Below the pieces are notes generated by a model that was given only the letters and a program-made list of their open reading frames with translations, was not told where the DNA came from and made no database searches. DNA of 61,747 nucleotides from Sporomusa acidovorans (GTDB lineage: Bacteria > Bacillota > Negativicutes > Sporomusales > Sporomusaceae): the NCBI RefSeq assembly GCF_900101845.1, contig NZ_FNAM01000036.1, positions 1-61,747 on the forward strand. The letters are read 5' to 3'. Positions 51,687 through 60,133 of the stretch are shown here, piece by piece. Position numbers and translations under genes: made by a program. Within the stretch, counting starts at the first letter, position 1. Every line of letters begins with the position of its first letter.

Positions 51687-53132
51687 ATGCTAATCCGACA
51701 TCGATTGATTTTATCAAATCTGATTATGTTTATTATTCCGTTTGTAGTTATTTTATTTGTTGCAGGCGGCGCTTATTTAATCTTTACCGAATCTAATCGC
51801 TATGCCTTTAATAACCCTGATGAAGATAAGAAAAAAGTTCACCTAGTGGAATACGATATAAGAGAGTATTCTTACGCCATGTTAAATGCTGAGAGTGAGG
51901 AATTATTTTCTTATTTACAAAAAGAATTACAGGAAAAGATTTTGTTAAAAGGATATCATTTGTTGATTATGTGCGACGGTCAATATGTTTTATCCAATTT
52001 AACTGATGACGATTGGTATGCCTTAGGAGAGGAAAAATCACCGGTCGTATTCTCGGAAAACTCGGCGGTTATGATCTTGCGGGCAAGTAATATTGTCAAA
52101 TATATGTTTCAAAAGGATGAAAAACAATTCCATTTGATTGCCATACAAACACGGGACGTAAGCAGTATTGAAAAAAAATTAAACTATTTTTTCCGCAGTT
52201 ATTTATGTTGTGTTATTTTAGTTGGTTTATTTATTATTTGGTTTGTTAATATGATGTTATCGTCAAGTTTAGCTAAAAAAATCAATAAACCATTAGAACT
52301 GCTCCGGCAGGGAGCAAGAGAAATTAAGAACGGCAACCTTGATTTTGATATAAAATATGCTGGTAATGATGAATTTAGTCAAGTTTGCGGTGATTTTGAC
52401 GAGATGAGAAAGCGTTTAAAATACTCGGAAGAGGTACAGGCAAAATACGAAGATGACCGTAAAATTTTGATTGCGGGAATTTCCCATGATATTCGCACAC
52501 CGCTGACCGTTATCAAGGGTTATATCGAAGGCTTGCGCGACGGGGTTGCCAATACGGAAGAAAAAAGAAAACGATATATCGATATGATCTACAATCGAGC
52601 CTGTGATATGGATATTTTGGTAGATAAATTATTTTTATTTTCTAAATTAAATATGGGAAATTTTCCGTTTAATTTTAAGATACTTGATTTCGCCGCTTAT
52701 ATTGCGGAGTTTTATCACAGGGTGAAAAATGAGTTTGCGGAAAAAGGTGTTGACATCAGCTATTATCAACTTTGTCGTAATCATCTTAAGGTAAAAATCG
52801 ATAGTGAGGAATTCAAACGGGTATTAATGAATATTATCGATAATTGCTTTAAACATAGAGTACGAGACAGAGTAGACGTAAAAATGATTCTGTTTTTAGA
52901 AGATAATGAGGTAGTACTGAAAATTTCGGATGACGGCGGTGGGGTGAGCGAGTCGGAAATTAATCAGGTTTTCACCAGCTTCTATCGCGGTGATCCGGCG
53001 AGAAGTAATTCTTGTGAGGGCAGCGGCTTGGGACTAGCTATTTCGCAGCAAATTATTCTTGCCCATGGCGGAAGTATCTATGCGGTAAATGATAATGGCT
53101 TCCATATATTTATTAAGTTACCGTTAGCATGA
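51687..53132 (+). CDS. Sensor histidine kinase
   Basis: A 481-residue membrane kinase: helices at residues 9-33 and about 172-195 enclose an extracytoplasmic sensor of about 140 residues of no recognised family. Then come HAMP (KPLELLRQGAREIKNGNLDF), the phospho-acceptor box GISHDIRTPLTVIKGYIEG (His near residue 266) and the ATPase domain with NIIDNCFKH, KISDDGGGVS and GSGLGLAISQQI. It phosphorylates the response regulator encoded 31 bases downstream. Its place between the flavoprotein and activator genes suggests that it senses the electron acceptor or envelope redox state. Confidence 0.93.
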   Translation: MLIRHRLILSNLIMFIIPFVVILFVAGGAYLIFTESNRYAFNNPDEDKKKVHLVEYDIREYSYAMLNAESEELFSYLQKELQEKILLKGYHLLIMCDGQYVLSNLTDDDWYALGEEKSPVVFSENSAVMILRASNIVKYMFQKDEKQFHLIAIQTRDVSSIEKKLNYFFRSYLCCVILVGLFIIWFVNMMLSSSLAKKINKPLELLRQGAREIKNGNLDFDIKYAGNDEFSQVCGDFDEMRKRLKYSEEVQAKYEDDRKILIAGISHDIRTPLTVIKGYIEGLRDGVANTEEKRKRYIDMIYNRACDMDILVDKLFLFSKLNMGNFPFNFKILDFAAYIAEFYHRVKNEFAEKGVDISYYQLCRNHLKVKIDSEEFKRVLMNIIDNCFKHRVRDRVDVKMILFLEDNEVVLKISDDGGGVSESEINQVFTSFYRGDPARSNSCEGSGLGLAISQQIILAHGGSIYAVNDNGFHIFIKLPLA

Positions 53133-53163
53133 ATAAGTAAAGAGAAGGAAATGATGTGCAAAA

Positions 53164-53856
53164 ATGGAGCGTGTTCTTATTATTGAAGATAATAATGATA
53201 TCGCGGAACTTGAAAAAGACTATTTAAATGTAAATAATTTTGATGTCGTTATTACTAATGATGGTGAAGTTGGTCTTAACCGGGCGGTAAATGAAAACTT
53301 CGATTTAATTATTCTTGATCTAATGCTGCCTAAAAAGTCTGGTTTTGAAATTTGTAAAGAGATACGCAAGGTAAAAGAAATTCCTATTTTAATGGTTACA
53401 GCTAAAAAAGAAGATATCGATAAAATTCGTGGTTTGGGCATCGGTGCCGACGATTATATTGTAAAACCGTTCAGTCCCAACGAACTGGTTGCCAGGGTAA
53501 AAGCGCATTTAACCAGATATCAAAGGTTAACAAAAAACAATACTTCAGGAATGAAGCAAAAAATTATTATTGGCGAGCTTGCTATTTTTCCTGAGGAATT
53601 GCGGGTTTTTATCGGTGATAACGAAATAAAATTACCGCACAAAGAGTTTGAATTGTTATACTTTTTGGCGGCAAACCCTAATAAAGTTTTTTCAAAAGAG
53701 TTTTTATTTGATGAACTTTGGCATATGGAAGCAATTGGCGATGTGTCTACGGTTACCGTGCATATAAAAAGGCTGCGTGAGAAAATAGAGAAAGATACCA
53801 GCAATCCTAAATATATCGAAACTGTTTGGGGGGCTGGCTATCGGTTTAAAAAATAG
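53164..53856 (+). CDS. OmpR/PhoB-family response regulator
   Basis: A 230-residue regulator with an N-terminal receiver (VLIIEDNNDIAELE, phospho-acceptor D52 in LIILDLMLPKKSG, K in DDYIVKPFSPNEL) and a C-terminal winged helix (residues 130-230, KLPHKEFELLYFLAANPNKVFSKEFLFDELW... TVTVHIKRLREKIE). It is the partner of the kinase just upstream. The ATG at 53164 is the only start in frame after a stop; the ribosome site (AGAAGGA) is rather distant. Its DNA targets are not evident; the adjacent activator gene begins 40 bases later and may be cotranscribed. Confidence 0.93.
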   Translation: MERVLIIEDNNDIAELEKDYLNVNNFDVVITNDGEVGLNRAVNENFDLIILDLMLPKKSGFEICKEIRKVKEIPILMVTAKKEDIDKIRGLGIGADDYIVKPFSPNELVARVKAHLTRYQRLTKNNTSGMKQKIIIGELAIFPEELRVFIGDNEIKLPHKEFELLYFLAANPNKVFSKEFLFDELWHMEAIGDVSTVTVHIKRLREKIEKDTSNPKYIETVWGAGYRFKK

Positions 53857-53896
53857 TTTTGAACTGTAAAACGAGTTCCGGGGATGAGGGGATAAA

Positions 53897-55861
53897 ATGA
53901 GCAAGATAAGTATACCAGCATCTAACATACTAGCACGTAACCGGCGGTTTTTTATTGAAAATGGCAAGTTAATCAATAACGAAATTAAAGACCAAATACC
54001 GAAAATTTATGATTCCTGGGCGAGAAGCAGAGCATTTGGCGTAAACGCCGGGCAAACTTCGCTGCCTTTGCCTTTGCAGCGAATAGCGACACCGTTTGAC
54101 GTCTATTGTATAGATATAAACAGTCAAATGACTGAGCATATGAGAAAGATCGCCAGTGACAGCAAAATCGTTAGGCTTATTTTAGATGAAGACTTGATGG
54201 TTCTTTCCATGGACGGTAATGGGGAATTAGTAAGGATCCTCAATTCCATAAACATTTGTGTTGGAGCGAGCTTTGCGGAGCAGGTAATCGGCACCAATGC
54301 CGCCGCATTAACTATGTATAGCAAGCAAAATTCCTGTGTGATCGGGGAGCAGCATTATATCGAAGCTTTGCAAAATTATGTATCCTGTGCCGTAGTAAGC
54401 AAGCAAGAAAAAGAAACCTTATATTACCTGGTGTTTATTACACCTAAAGAAAATTTTCATCCAAGTATGCTGGGATTTCTTTACTATTACGAACGTTCAC
54501 ATTACCTAAATTTTGCTTATGAGCAAAAAAAGATGGAATGCAGTATATCGGAAAACGTTATAAAAGAAGTAAATAAAGGGTTACTTTACGTCGATCCACG
54601 GGACATCATCCTATATGTATCTGACTGGCTGGCCGGTTTTATCGGGTTAACACAGAAAAATGTTATCGGGGATAAACTTGATCGCCTTTTTCCGGAAATA
54701 AAGGAAGCTGTCGAGGCCGTACGCAACGGAAAAGACAATTGTTTGCAAGAGATATACATAGGAAGTTGCCCTAAAAAAGATCATTTTTATGTTGACATTC
54801 GTGCTGCTTGTAAAAATGGGTATGCGGCTAAGGCCGTAATGGTTACTTTTATGCCCAAACAGCTTACCAAGCATAAAGCTGCAGAAAATGCAGGGTTTAA
54901 GGCACGGTATACTTTTGCTGATCTTGCCGGTTGCAGCGAGGATTTTCAGGAAGCTGTATATTTGGCGCAAGCGGCGGCCAACAGTTGCAGCAGTGTCCTG
55001 ATTGAGGGCGAAACCGGAACCGGAAAGGAACTTTTTGCGCACGCTATTCATAATACAAGCAAACGGAAGAACGGTCCTTTTATTAGCATCAATTGTGCCG
55101 CCATACCCCGGGAGCTTATTGGCAGCGAATTATTTGGCTATATGGAAGGAGCGTTTACCGGTGCACGCAGGGGAGGCGCCGTTGGCAAATTTGAAATGGC
55201 TCATAAAGGAACCATTTTTCTGGATGAAATCAGTGAAATGCCCTATGATTTACAGGCCGTGCTTTTGCGGGTTTTGGAAGAGAGAAAGGTAACCAGGCTG
55301 GGGGGAAGGCAGAGCATACCCGTTGATGTCAGGATCATTGCCGCAACGAACCGGGATCTTCAGGCGTTAGCCAACAAGGAAGAATTCCGCATGGACCTTT
55401 ATTATCGGCTGAATGTTATTAATATTGAAATACCTCCGCTAAGAAAGCGCCTTGATGATATTCCTTTGCTGGTAGATCACATCCTTAAACAGTGCAGTTA
55501 TACGATTGGCAAGAATGTGCTGGGGGTAACCCCTGAAGTTATGAATTTATTTAAAAGTTTCAATTGGCCGGGCAATGTCCGGGAATTGCGTAATGTTGTT
55601 GAAAGCGGAATAAATTTCTGCACTTCATCCCTAATTACGCTTAGAGACTTGCCCAAAAAGTTTGTTGAGAAATATTCTGCCGACCCATTAGTAGTACATA
55701 ATGAGTCGCAGGAGCAAGAATATGACCATTATGAAAAACAGTTACTTTGGAAACTCATGAAAGAGTATCGGGGAAATAAAAGTTCGGTTGCCCACAAACT
55801 GGGAATTTCGCGGCCTACTTTATACAACAAATTAAAAAAATATAAGATCATTTCGCGGTAA
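53897..55861 (+). CDS. Sigma-54-dependent enhancer-binding activator of the respiratory module
   Basis: A 654-residue activator: a GAF-like sensory region at residues 30-200 (DVYCIDINSQMTEHM, GTNAAALTMYSKQ), PAS at about 215-320 (NKGLLYVDPRDIILYVSDW), AAA+ ATPase from 335 with Walker A GETGTGKE near residue 371 and a canonical GAFTGA loop near 418, and a C-terminal Fis helix-turn-helix (VAHKLGISRPTLYNKLKKY). It is encoded in the middle of three transcription units that share sigma-54 promoters and paired ACACA-type boxes, so it is the likely protein that binds them. The inducer is unknown, probably the respiratory substrate. Confidence 0.93.
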   Translation: MSKISIPASNILARNRRFFIENGKLINNEIKDQIPKIYDSWARSRAFGVNAGQTSLPLPLQRIATPFDVYCIDINSQMTEHMRKIASDSKIVRLILDEDLMVLSMDGNGELVRILNSINICVGASFAEQVIGTNAAALTMYSKQNSCVIGEQHYIEALQNYVSCAVVSKQEKETLYYLVFITPKENFHPSMLGFLYYYERSHYLNFAYEQKKMECSISENVIKEVNKGLLYVDPRDIILYVSDWLAGFIGLTQKNVIGDKLDRLFPEIKEAVEAVRNGKDNCLQEIYIGSCPKKDHFYVDIRAACKNGYAAKAVMVTFMPKQLTKHKAAENAGFKARYTFADLAGCSEDFQEAVYLAQAAANSCSSVLIEGETGTGKELFAHAIHNTSKRKNGPFISINCAAIPRELIGSELFGYMEGAFTGARRGGAVGKFEMAHKGTIFLDEISEMPYDLQAVLLRVLEERKVTRLGGRQSIPVDVRIIAATNRDLQALANKEEFRMDLYYRLNVINIEIPPLRKRLDDIPLLVDHILKQCSYTIGKNVLGVTPEVMNLFKSFNWPGNVRELRNVVESGINFCTSSLITLRDLPKKFVEKYSADPLVVHNESQEQEYDHYEKQLLWKLMKEYRGNKSSVAHKLGISRPTLYNKLKKYKIISR

Positions 55862-55923
55862 CAGCCTGTTAGCCGTCAGAGCAACAAGGACTAATTTTGC
55901 GACTTTGTTGTAAAAGTAAAATG

Positions 55924-55957
55924 ACACAACTTTACATGGCTTTACAGCACTTTACAA
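55924..55957 (+). promoter_or_regulatory. Paired enhancer boxes (UAS) upstream of the cytochrome operon
   Basis: ACACAACTTTACAT (55924-55937) and ACAGCACTTTACAA (55944-55957), again 20 bp apart, ending 98 bp before the -24 element. A further GTGTAAATTACA lies at about 55967-55978. Confidence 0.72.
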
Positions 55958-56054
55958 TAGTTTGGCGTGTAAATTACAGGTAATGGCCTAATTTTCCAGG
56001 AAAATTGCTGATAACGTAAGCAATAGCGGTATACGTAAAAAATGCCCCAATAAT

Positions 56055-56070
56055 TGGCATGAATCGTGCA
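56055..56070 (+). promoter_or_regulatory. Sigma-54 promoter of the cytochrome/haem operon
   Basis: TGGCATGAATCGTGCA, with GG (56056-56057) and GC (56068-56069) 10 bases apart. It would drive the cytochrome gene and possibly tatA and the maturation genes beyond. Confidence 0.84.
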
Positions 56071-56212
56071 GTGTGTATTTACAACCAGTCAAAAACTCTT
56101 TTGATTTACAAGCTCAGCTAACAGAAAGACACTGGTCTTGAAGAAACAGGTTATGGGGGAGGAGGGCCGTATTTTATTAAAAATTTCATTCAGGAAAGGA
56201 TATCGGTAGAGT

Positions 56213-56758
56213 ATGGAAAACAAGACGCAAACAAGTATTAAAGAAATCGTAATGCAAAAAAAAGTGATTTATGTGATAATATTATTAGTACTGATTGCAG
56301 CCGGCGGCATGATTGCGATGGCAAAGGCTAGTGATAAGCCGGAATTTTGCACTTCATGCCATAATATGCAATCTTATTATGATTCATGGCATGACGGCAA
56401 TTTGCTGGCTAAAAAGCACGCTGATGCCGGTGTAAATTGCCATGACTGCCATCAACCTTCTCTGACCCAGCAGATGGATGAAGGGTTAAAATACGTTACG
56501 GATAATTTTGATGATCCAATGCCAAAACGGCAATTTTCCAATGAGTTTTGCACCAAATGTCATAACATGGAAGACGTGAAAGCAAAAACTCTTTTTGATG
56601 ATAAAAACGGCAAAGTCAATCCTCATGACGCTCATGTTGGTCAGCAAAACTGTTATGAATGCCATAGCATGCACCGGGAATCAAAGTTATCCTGTACAGA
56701 ATGCCACACGCCGCAGTGGCTGAATAAGCTGCCCGATTATTGGAAAAAGACCAATTAG
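56213..56758 (+). CDS. Membrane-anchored pentahaem cytochrome c (NapC/NrfH-like)
   Basis: A 181-residue cytochrome with one N-terminal membrane anchor (residues 18-37) and five CxxCH haem-binding motifs (CTSCH at 46-50, CHDCH, CTKCH, CYECH, CTECH); the first two thirds resembles the tetrahaem NapC/NrfH quinol dehydrogenases (FCTSCHNM, FCTKCHNM). It would take electrons from menaquinol and pass them to the exported flavoprotein. NrfH has four haems, so the fifth is an extra. The ATG at 56213 has AGGAAAGGA about 12 bases upstream. First gene of its operon, behind a sigma-54 promoter. Confidence 0.92.
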   Translation: MENKTQTSIKEIVMQKKVIYVIILLVLIAAGGMIAMAKASDKPEFCTSCHNMQSYYDSWHDGNLLAKKHADAGVNCHDCHQPSLTQQMDEGLKYVTDNFDDPMPKRQFSNEFCTKCHNMEDVKAKTLFDDKNGKVNPHDAHVGQQNCYECHSMHRESKLSCTECHTPQWLNKLPDYWKKTN

Positions 56759-56778
56759 CGAAGAAATGGGGGACTGGT

Positions 56779-56985
56779 ATGTTTAATTTCAGTGTGCCTG
56801 AGTTAGGATTGATTCTGGTAATAGCCTTAATTGTATTTGGGCCGGGGAAACTGCCTGATGTGGGCAAAGCTCTTGGTAAAGGTATTCAAGAGGTTAGGCG
56901 GTCGGTAACTGAGGTAAATAATGCTGACGCAGAAAAAAAAGAACCGATGGCAATTGAAGGCAAAACTGGAGAAAGCAAAAAATAA
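56779..56985 (+). CDS. tatA: Twin-arginine translocase subunit TatA
   Basis: A 68-residue TatA/TatE protein: a short N-terminal membrane helix (VPELGLILVIALIVFGPGKLPDVG, with the FGP-x-KLP hinge) and an amphipathic helix (KALGKGIQEVRRSV), then a charged tail. TatA multimers form the Tat export pore. It is the only Tat component here, lying 20 bases after the cytochrome gene and serving a module whose reductase carries a Tat signal. ATG 56779 has GGGGGA upstream. Confidence 0.92.
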   Translation: MFNFSVPELGLILVIALIVFGPGKLPDVGKALGKGIQEVRRSVTEVNNADAEKKEPMAIEGKTGESKK

Positions 56986-57020
56986 TGACCTTTTTGCCAG
57001 GTTTAACGCTAGGTTAGTGA

Positions 57021-57059
57021 TTTACACCTCCGGATAAAGTTATTATCCGGAGGTGTAAA
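57021..57059. terminator. Perfect 17-bp hairpin between tatA and resB
   Basis: TTTACACCTCCGGATAA (57021-57037) is exactly mirrored at 57043-57059 with a 5-base loop. No T-run follows on the + strand, so it may only partly reduce expression of the haem/maturation genes or act in mRNA processing. Confidence 0.6.
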
Positions 57060-57123
57060 ATATTGTCGTCTGAGTAGAATCTCCAGTATGTTGCTATAGC
57101 TGCAAAAAAAAGGAAGTGAATCA

Positions 57124-58110
57124 TTGAATTTTTTTAAGTCTTTCAAATCCATGCAGACTGGCTTTGGATTATTGCTGCTGATAAGTTTGGTTGCATCTTT
57201 TATTGACCTGTCTAATTCCGCTTTCTCTTATTATCATTTTAGTTTTTACGCCTTAGTCTTATTGTTTGTACTAAATTTGGCCATCTACATAGTGAATAAG
57301 ATCAAAAAAATCAGGCAATTATTGAAAACTCGCGCTGATTCCAGGGCGAGTTTATACCGCGGACTAGGCCAGCATATCAGCTTGTTGGCCGTTCATGCGG
57401 GCATTGCGTTACTTTTTATCGGCAACATAGTAGATGTAAGCTTAGGCTATAATATGCGCCTTGAGATGAACCCGGGAGAAACAATTACACTGCCGGCATC
57501 AGATATTCTGGTAAAATTGGAAGATTTTTCAATTGATTATTATAACGACGGGAGTCCTTCTCAGTATACTTCTAAAATCTTAGTAACCGGCAAGGATAAT
57601 AAAGAAGAACATTACACTATAACCGTCAATCATCCCTTTGAAATGTCTGGCGCAAAAATGTATCAAGAAGGTTACGGCTGGAATTTGAATGTTGAAATTG
57701 GCGATAGTAGTAAATCGGAAAAGTTCCTTGTAAAGCCGGGCGATGAGGTGACGCTGGGAGAAAATCATAGTAAAATAGAGATTAGCCGTTATGTTCCGAA
57801 TTTTGTCCCGGGAAAAATTCGTGAGCAGGGAGGTAGTGGCAACCCTGCCGTTATTTATTTTATACCACAAAAAAATATAACAGGAGCAGCTAAGCTGGGA
57901 GAAAAGGTAAAGATCGGTGAGAGTGAATATTTGACGTTTTTGGATAAACAAGCTTTCACGGTGTTAAAAGTGAAAACCAGTCCGGGAATGCCGTTAGTCG
58001 AGTCAGGCGGTGCCTTGCTGGTTATAGGAATAGTTTTGGTATTTTGGTTTAGGAATCATCAAGCTGTTCGTTTTAATGCTGCCGATAAGGATGTGGCAAA
58101 TAATGATTAA
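57124..58110 (+). CDS. resB: Cytochrome c biogenesis protein ResB (System II)
   Basis: A 328-residue membrane protein of the ResB/CcsB family, which together with CcsA moves haem across the membrane and ligates it to apocytochrome c. Helices lie at about residues 14-28, 38-58, 85-105 and near 300-316, with a large extracytoplasmic domain between (DILVKLEDFSIDYYNDGSPSQYTSKI, NHPFEMSGAKMYQEGYGW, a conserved ResB stretch). It is shorter than Bacillus ResB (about 540). TTG 57124 is the apparent start, behind AGGAAGTGA. It overlaps ccsA by 8 bases. Confidence 0.88.
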   Translation: MNFFKSFKSMQTGFGLLLLISLVASFIDLSNSAFSYYHFSFYALVLLFVLNLAIYIVNKIKKIRQLLKTRADSRASLYRGLGQHISLLAVHAGIALLFIGNIVDVSLGYNMRLEMNPGETITLPASDILVKLEDFSIDYYNDGSPSQYTSKILVTGKDNKEEHYTITVNHPFEMSGAKMYQEGYGWNLNVEIGDSSKSEKFLVKPGDEVTLGENHSKIEISRYVPNFVPGKIREQGGSGNPAVIYFIPQKNITGAAKLGEKVKIGESEYLTFLDKQAFTVLKVKTSPGMPLVESGGALLVIGIVLVFWFRNHQAVRFNAADKDVANND

Positions 58111-58906
58111 AATGGCAATTCTAGCTGCTTTCTATTGTACAATTGTTACCTTTTTTCTAAGTGCCGTATGTTACTATGTAAATGGCAAAAATGCTGGTAA
58201 GACTTCCGGCAAAATTGCAACAACGCTTGCTGCTGCCGGGCTACTGGCAAACACACTGGTATTGCTGCTTAGAATTATGCTGACAGGCCAAGGACCATTT
58301 TCCAACAGTGTGGAATTTCTGGTGTTGCTGTCATGGCTATGCGTACTGTTTTATTTGCTTTTTGAGGTTAAATTCAACACCCGGGCAGCAGGGGCGGTTA
58401 TGTTGTTTTTGGCAGGATTATTGGTGCTTTTTATTGCCATTACAATGCCATGGGGACTGATTATTGTCAATTCCCAGCCGCCGGTGCTTAAAAGCGTTTG
58501 GCTTTCAGCGCATGTATTTACAGCCGTATTGGCCTATGGAGCCTTTGCTTTAGCAGCCACTGTAGCGGCATCTTATTTATTCTGTTCCAACCAAGGATTT
58601 ATGAAGCTCAATGTAGAAAAGACAGTGTATAATATTATTGTTTTTGGCTTTATAACGTTAACTATTACTATTCTTCTGGGCGCTATCTGGGCTGAACAGG
58701 CATGGGGACGCTATTGGTCCTGGGATCCAAAAGAAATATGGTCTTTGATTACCTGGGGAGTTTATGCCTTGTATTTTCATTATCGCAACACGAAACACTG
58801 GAGCGATCAGATGGCGGCAATTTTTGCAGTAGGCGGATTTATAGTCGTTCTGTTTACGTTTTTCGGAGTTAACTTTCTAATGAAAGGTCTCCATAGTTAC
58901 ACATAA
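58103..58906 (+). CDS. ccsA: Cytochrome c biogenesis protein CcsA (System II haem handling)
   Basis: A 267-residue protein with about eight membrane helices and the tryptophan-rich WWD motif (WAEQAWGRYWSWDPKEIWSLITW, residues about 195-217) that presents haem on the outer face. Flanking histidines are in LSAHVFTAVLA and YFHYRNTKHW. It works as a complex with ResB. The start at ATG 58103 overlaps the resB stop; ATG 58091 is an alternative. Its presence beside a pentahaem cytochrome makes the operon self-sufficient for haem attachment. Confidence 0.92.
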   Translation: MIKMAILAAFYCTIVTFFLSAVCYYVNGKNAGKTSGKIATTLAAAGLLANTLVLLLRIMLTGQGPFSNSVEFLVLLSWLCVLFYLLFEVKFNTRAAGAVMLFLAGLLVLFIAITMPWGLIIVNSQPPVLKSVWLSAHVFTAVLAYGAFALAATVAASYLFCSNQGFMKLNVEKTVYNIIVFGFITLTITILLGAIWAEQAWGRYWSWDPKEIWSLITWGVYALYFHYRNTKHWSDQMAAIFAVGGFIVVLFTFFGVNFLMKGLHSYT

Positions 58907-58932
58907 ACGGTAGATCGTAGGTGGGATAAATA

Positions 58933-60120
58933 ATGATCAGCGTTACGAAATTATTATTTTCAACAGAATACTTTGGCGATACTTTACGCTACAGCCAGCA
59001 TTCCCGGGGCGCGCGCAACGGGGTTACCCATGGGGCGGGACCGGTAGTCGTGTGGAATTCCACGCGAACTTGCAATCTCAAATGCCGGCATTGTTACATG
59101 GATTCAGATTCGCAGAAGTACCAAGGCGAATTATCAACCAGTGAGGCCAAAAAATTTATTGACGACTTAGCGGAATTCAAAGTACCTGTTTTACTATTTT
59201 CCGGCGGGGAACCGCTGATTCGCGCCGATTTCTTTGAATTAGCGGCTTACGCCGCCGGGAGGGGCATTCGGCCGACACTGTCGACAAACGGCACGTTAAT
59301 TACGTTGGCTGTCGCCCGCAAAATCAAAGAGATCGGGGTCGGCTATGTCGGTATTTCTTTGGATGGTTTGCGCGAAATCAATGATAAGTTCCGCGGAAAA
59401 GAGGGCGCTTTTGCAGATGCCATGCAGGGCATTAAGAACTGTGTTGCTGTCGGGCAGCGGGTTGGGCTCAGATTTACTATCAATCGGCATAATTTGCAGG
59501 AACTCGATCATATTTTTGACTTTATTGAAGCGGAAAACATTGACCGGGTTTGTTTTTACCACTTAGTATATTCAGGACGCGGTCACCAAATGGTCCAGGA
59601 AGACGTGACGCCCGCCGAATCCAGACAGGCTATGGATACGATTATTCGCAGAACCCGGGATTTTGAAGAACGTGGACTTGCTAAAGAAATTCTTACGGTT
59701 GATAACCATTGTGATGGCGTATACCTGTATGTAAAGGCCCTTAACGAAAATAATCTTCCGCTTGCCGAGAAAATCAAGACGCTGATTTCCCTTAATGGCG
59801 GTAACCGTTCCGGGATTGCTTTTGCAGAAGTCGATCCGAACGGGTTTGTTCATCCTGATCAATTTACCCAGCACCATACCTTTGGCAATGTACGGGAACG
59901 CAAGTTCGCCGATATCTGGACTGATTTGTCCAATCCTATTCTTAGAGGGCTTAAAGATCGTAAACCGTTATTAAAAGGCCGGTGTGCGGTCTGTAAGTCC
60001 CTTGATATTTGCAACGGCAATTTCCGAACACGGGCTGAGGCGATGACCGGTGATTTCTGGGAATCGGACCCTGCCTGCTATCTCACAGACGCTGAAATCG
60101 GTATAGCGAATAGTAAATAA
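58933..60120 (+). CDS. Radical SAM haem-biosynthesis enzyme, NirJ1/AhbC-like
   Basis: A 395-residue radical SAM enzyme. The N-terminus (MISVTKLLFSTEYFGDTLRY) is typical of the NirJ1 type, the cluster motif is CNLKCRHCYMDS (C-x3-C-x2-C), and GGEPLIRADF follows. The C-terminal SPASM-like segment has CAVCKSLDICNGNFRTRA for an extra Fe-S cluster. NirJ/AhbC enzymes remove acetate side chains from didecarboxysiroheme on the way to haem d1 or, in the alternative haem pathway, iron-coproporphyrin. With no nir denitrification genes nearby, haem b supply for the cytochrome is the better reading. Confidence 0.88.
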   Translation: MISVTKLLFSTEYFGDTLRYSQHSRGARNGVTHGAGPVVVWNSTRTCNLKCRHCYMDSDSQKYQGELSTSEAKKFIDDLAEFKVPVLLFSGGEPLIRADFFELAAYAAGRGIRPTLSTNGTLITLAVARKIKEIGVGYVGISLDGLREINDKFRGKEGAFADAMQGIKNCVAVGQRVGLRFTINRHNLQELDHIFDFIEAENIDRVCFYHLVYSGRGHQMVQEDVTPAESRQAMDTIIRRTRDFEERGLAKEILTVDNHCDGVYLYVKALNENNLPLAEKIKTLISLNGGNRSGIAFAEVDPNGFVHPDQFTQHHTFGNVRERKFADIWTDLSNPILRGLKDRKPLLKGRCAVCKSLDICNGNFRTRAEAMTGDFWESDPACYLTDAEIGIANSK

Positions 60121-60133
60121 AGGAGCAAGATGG

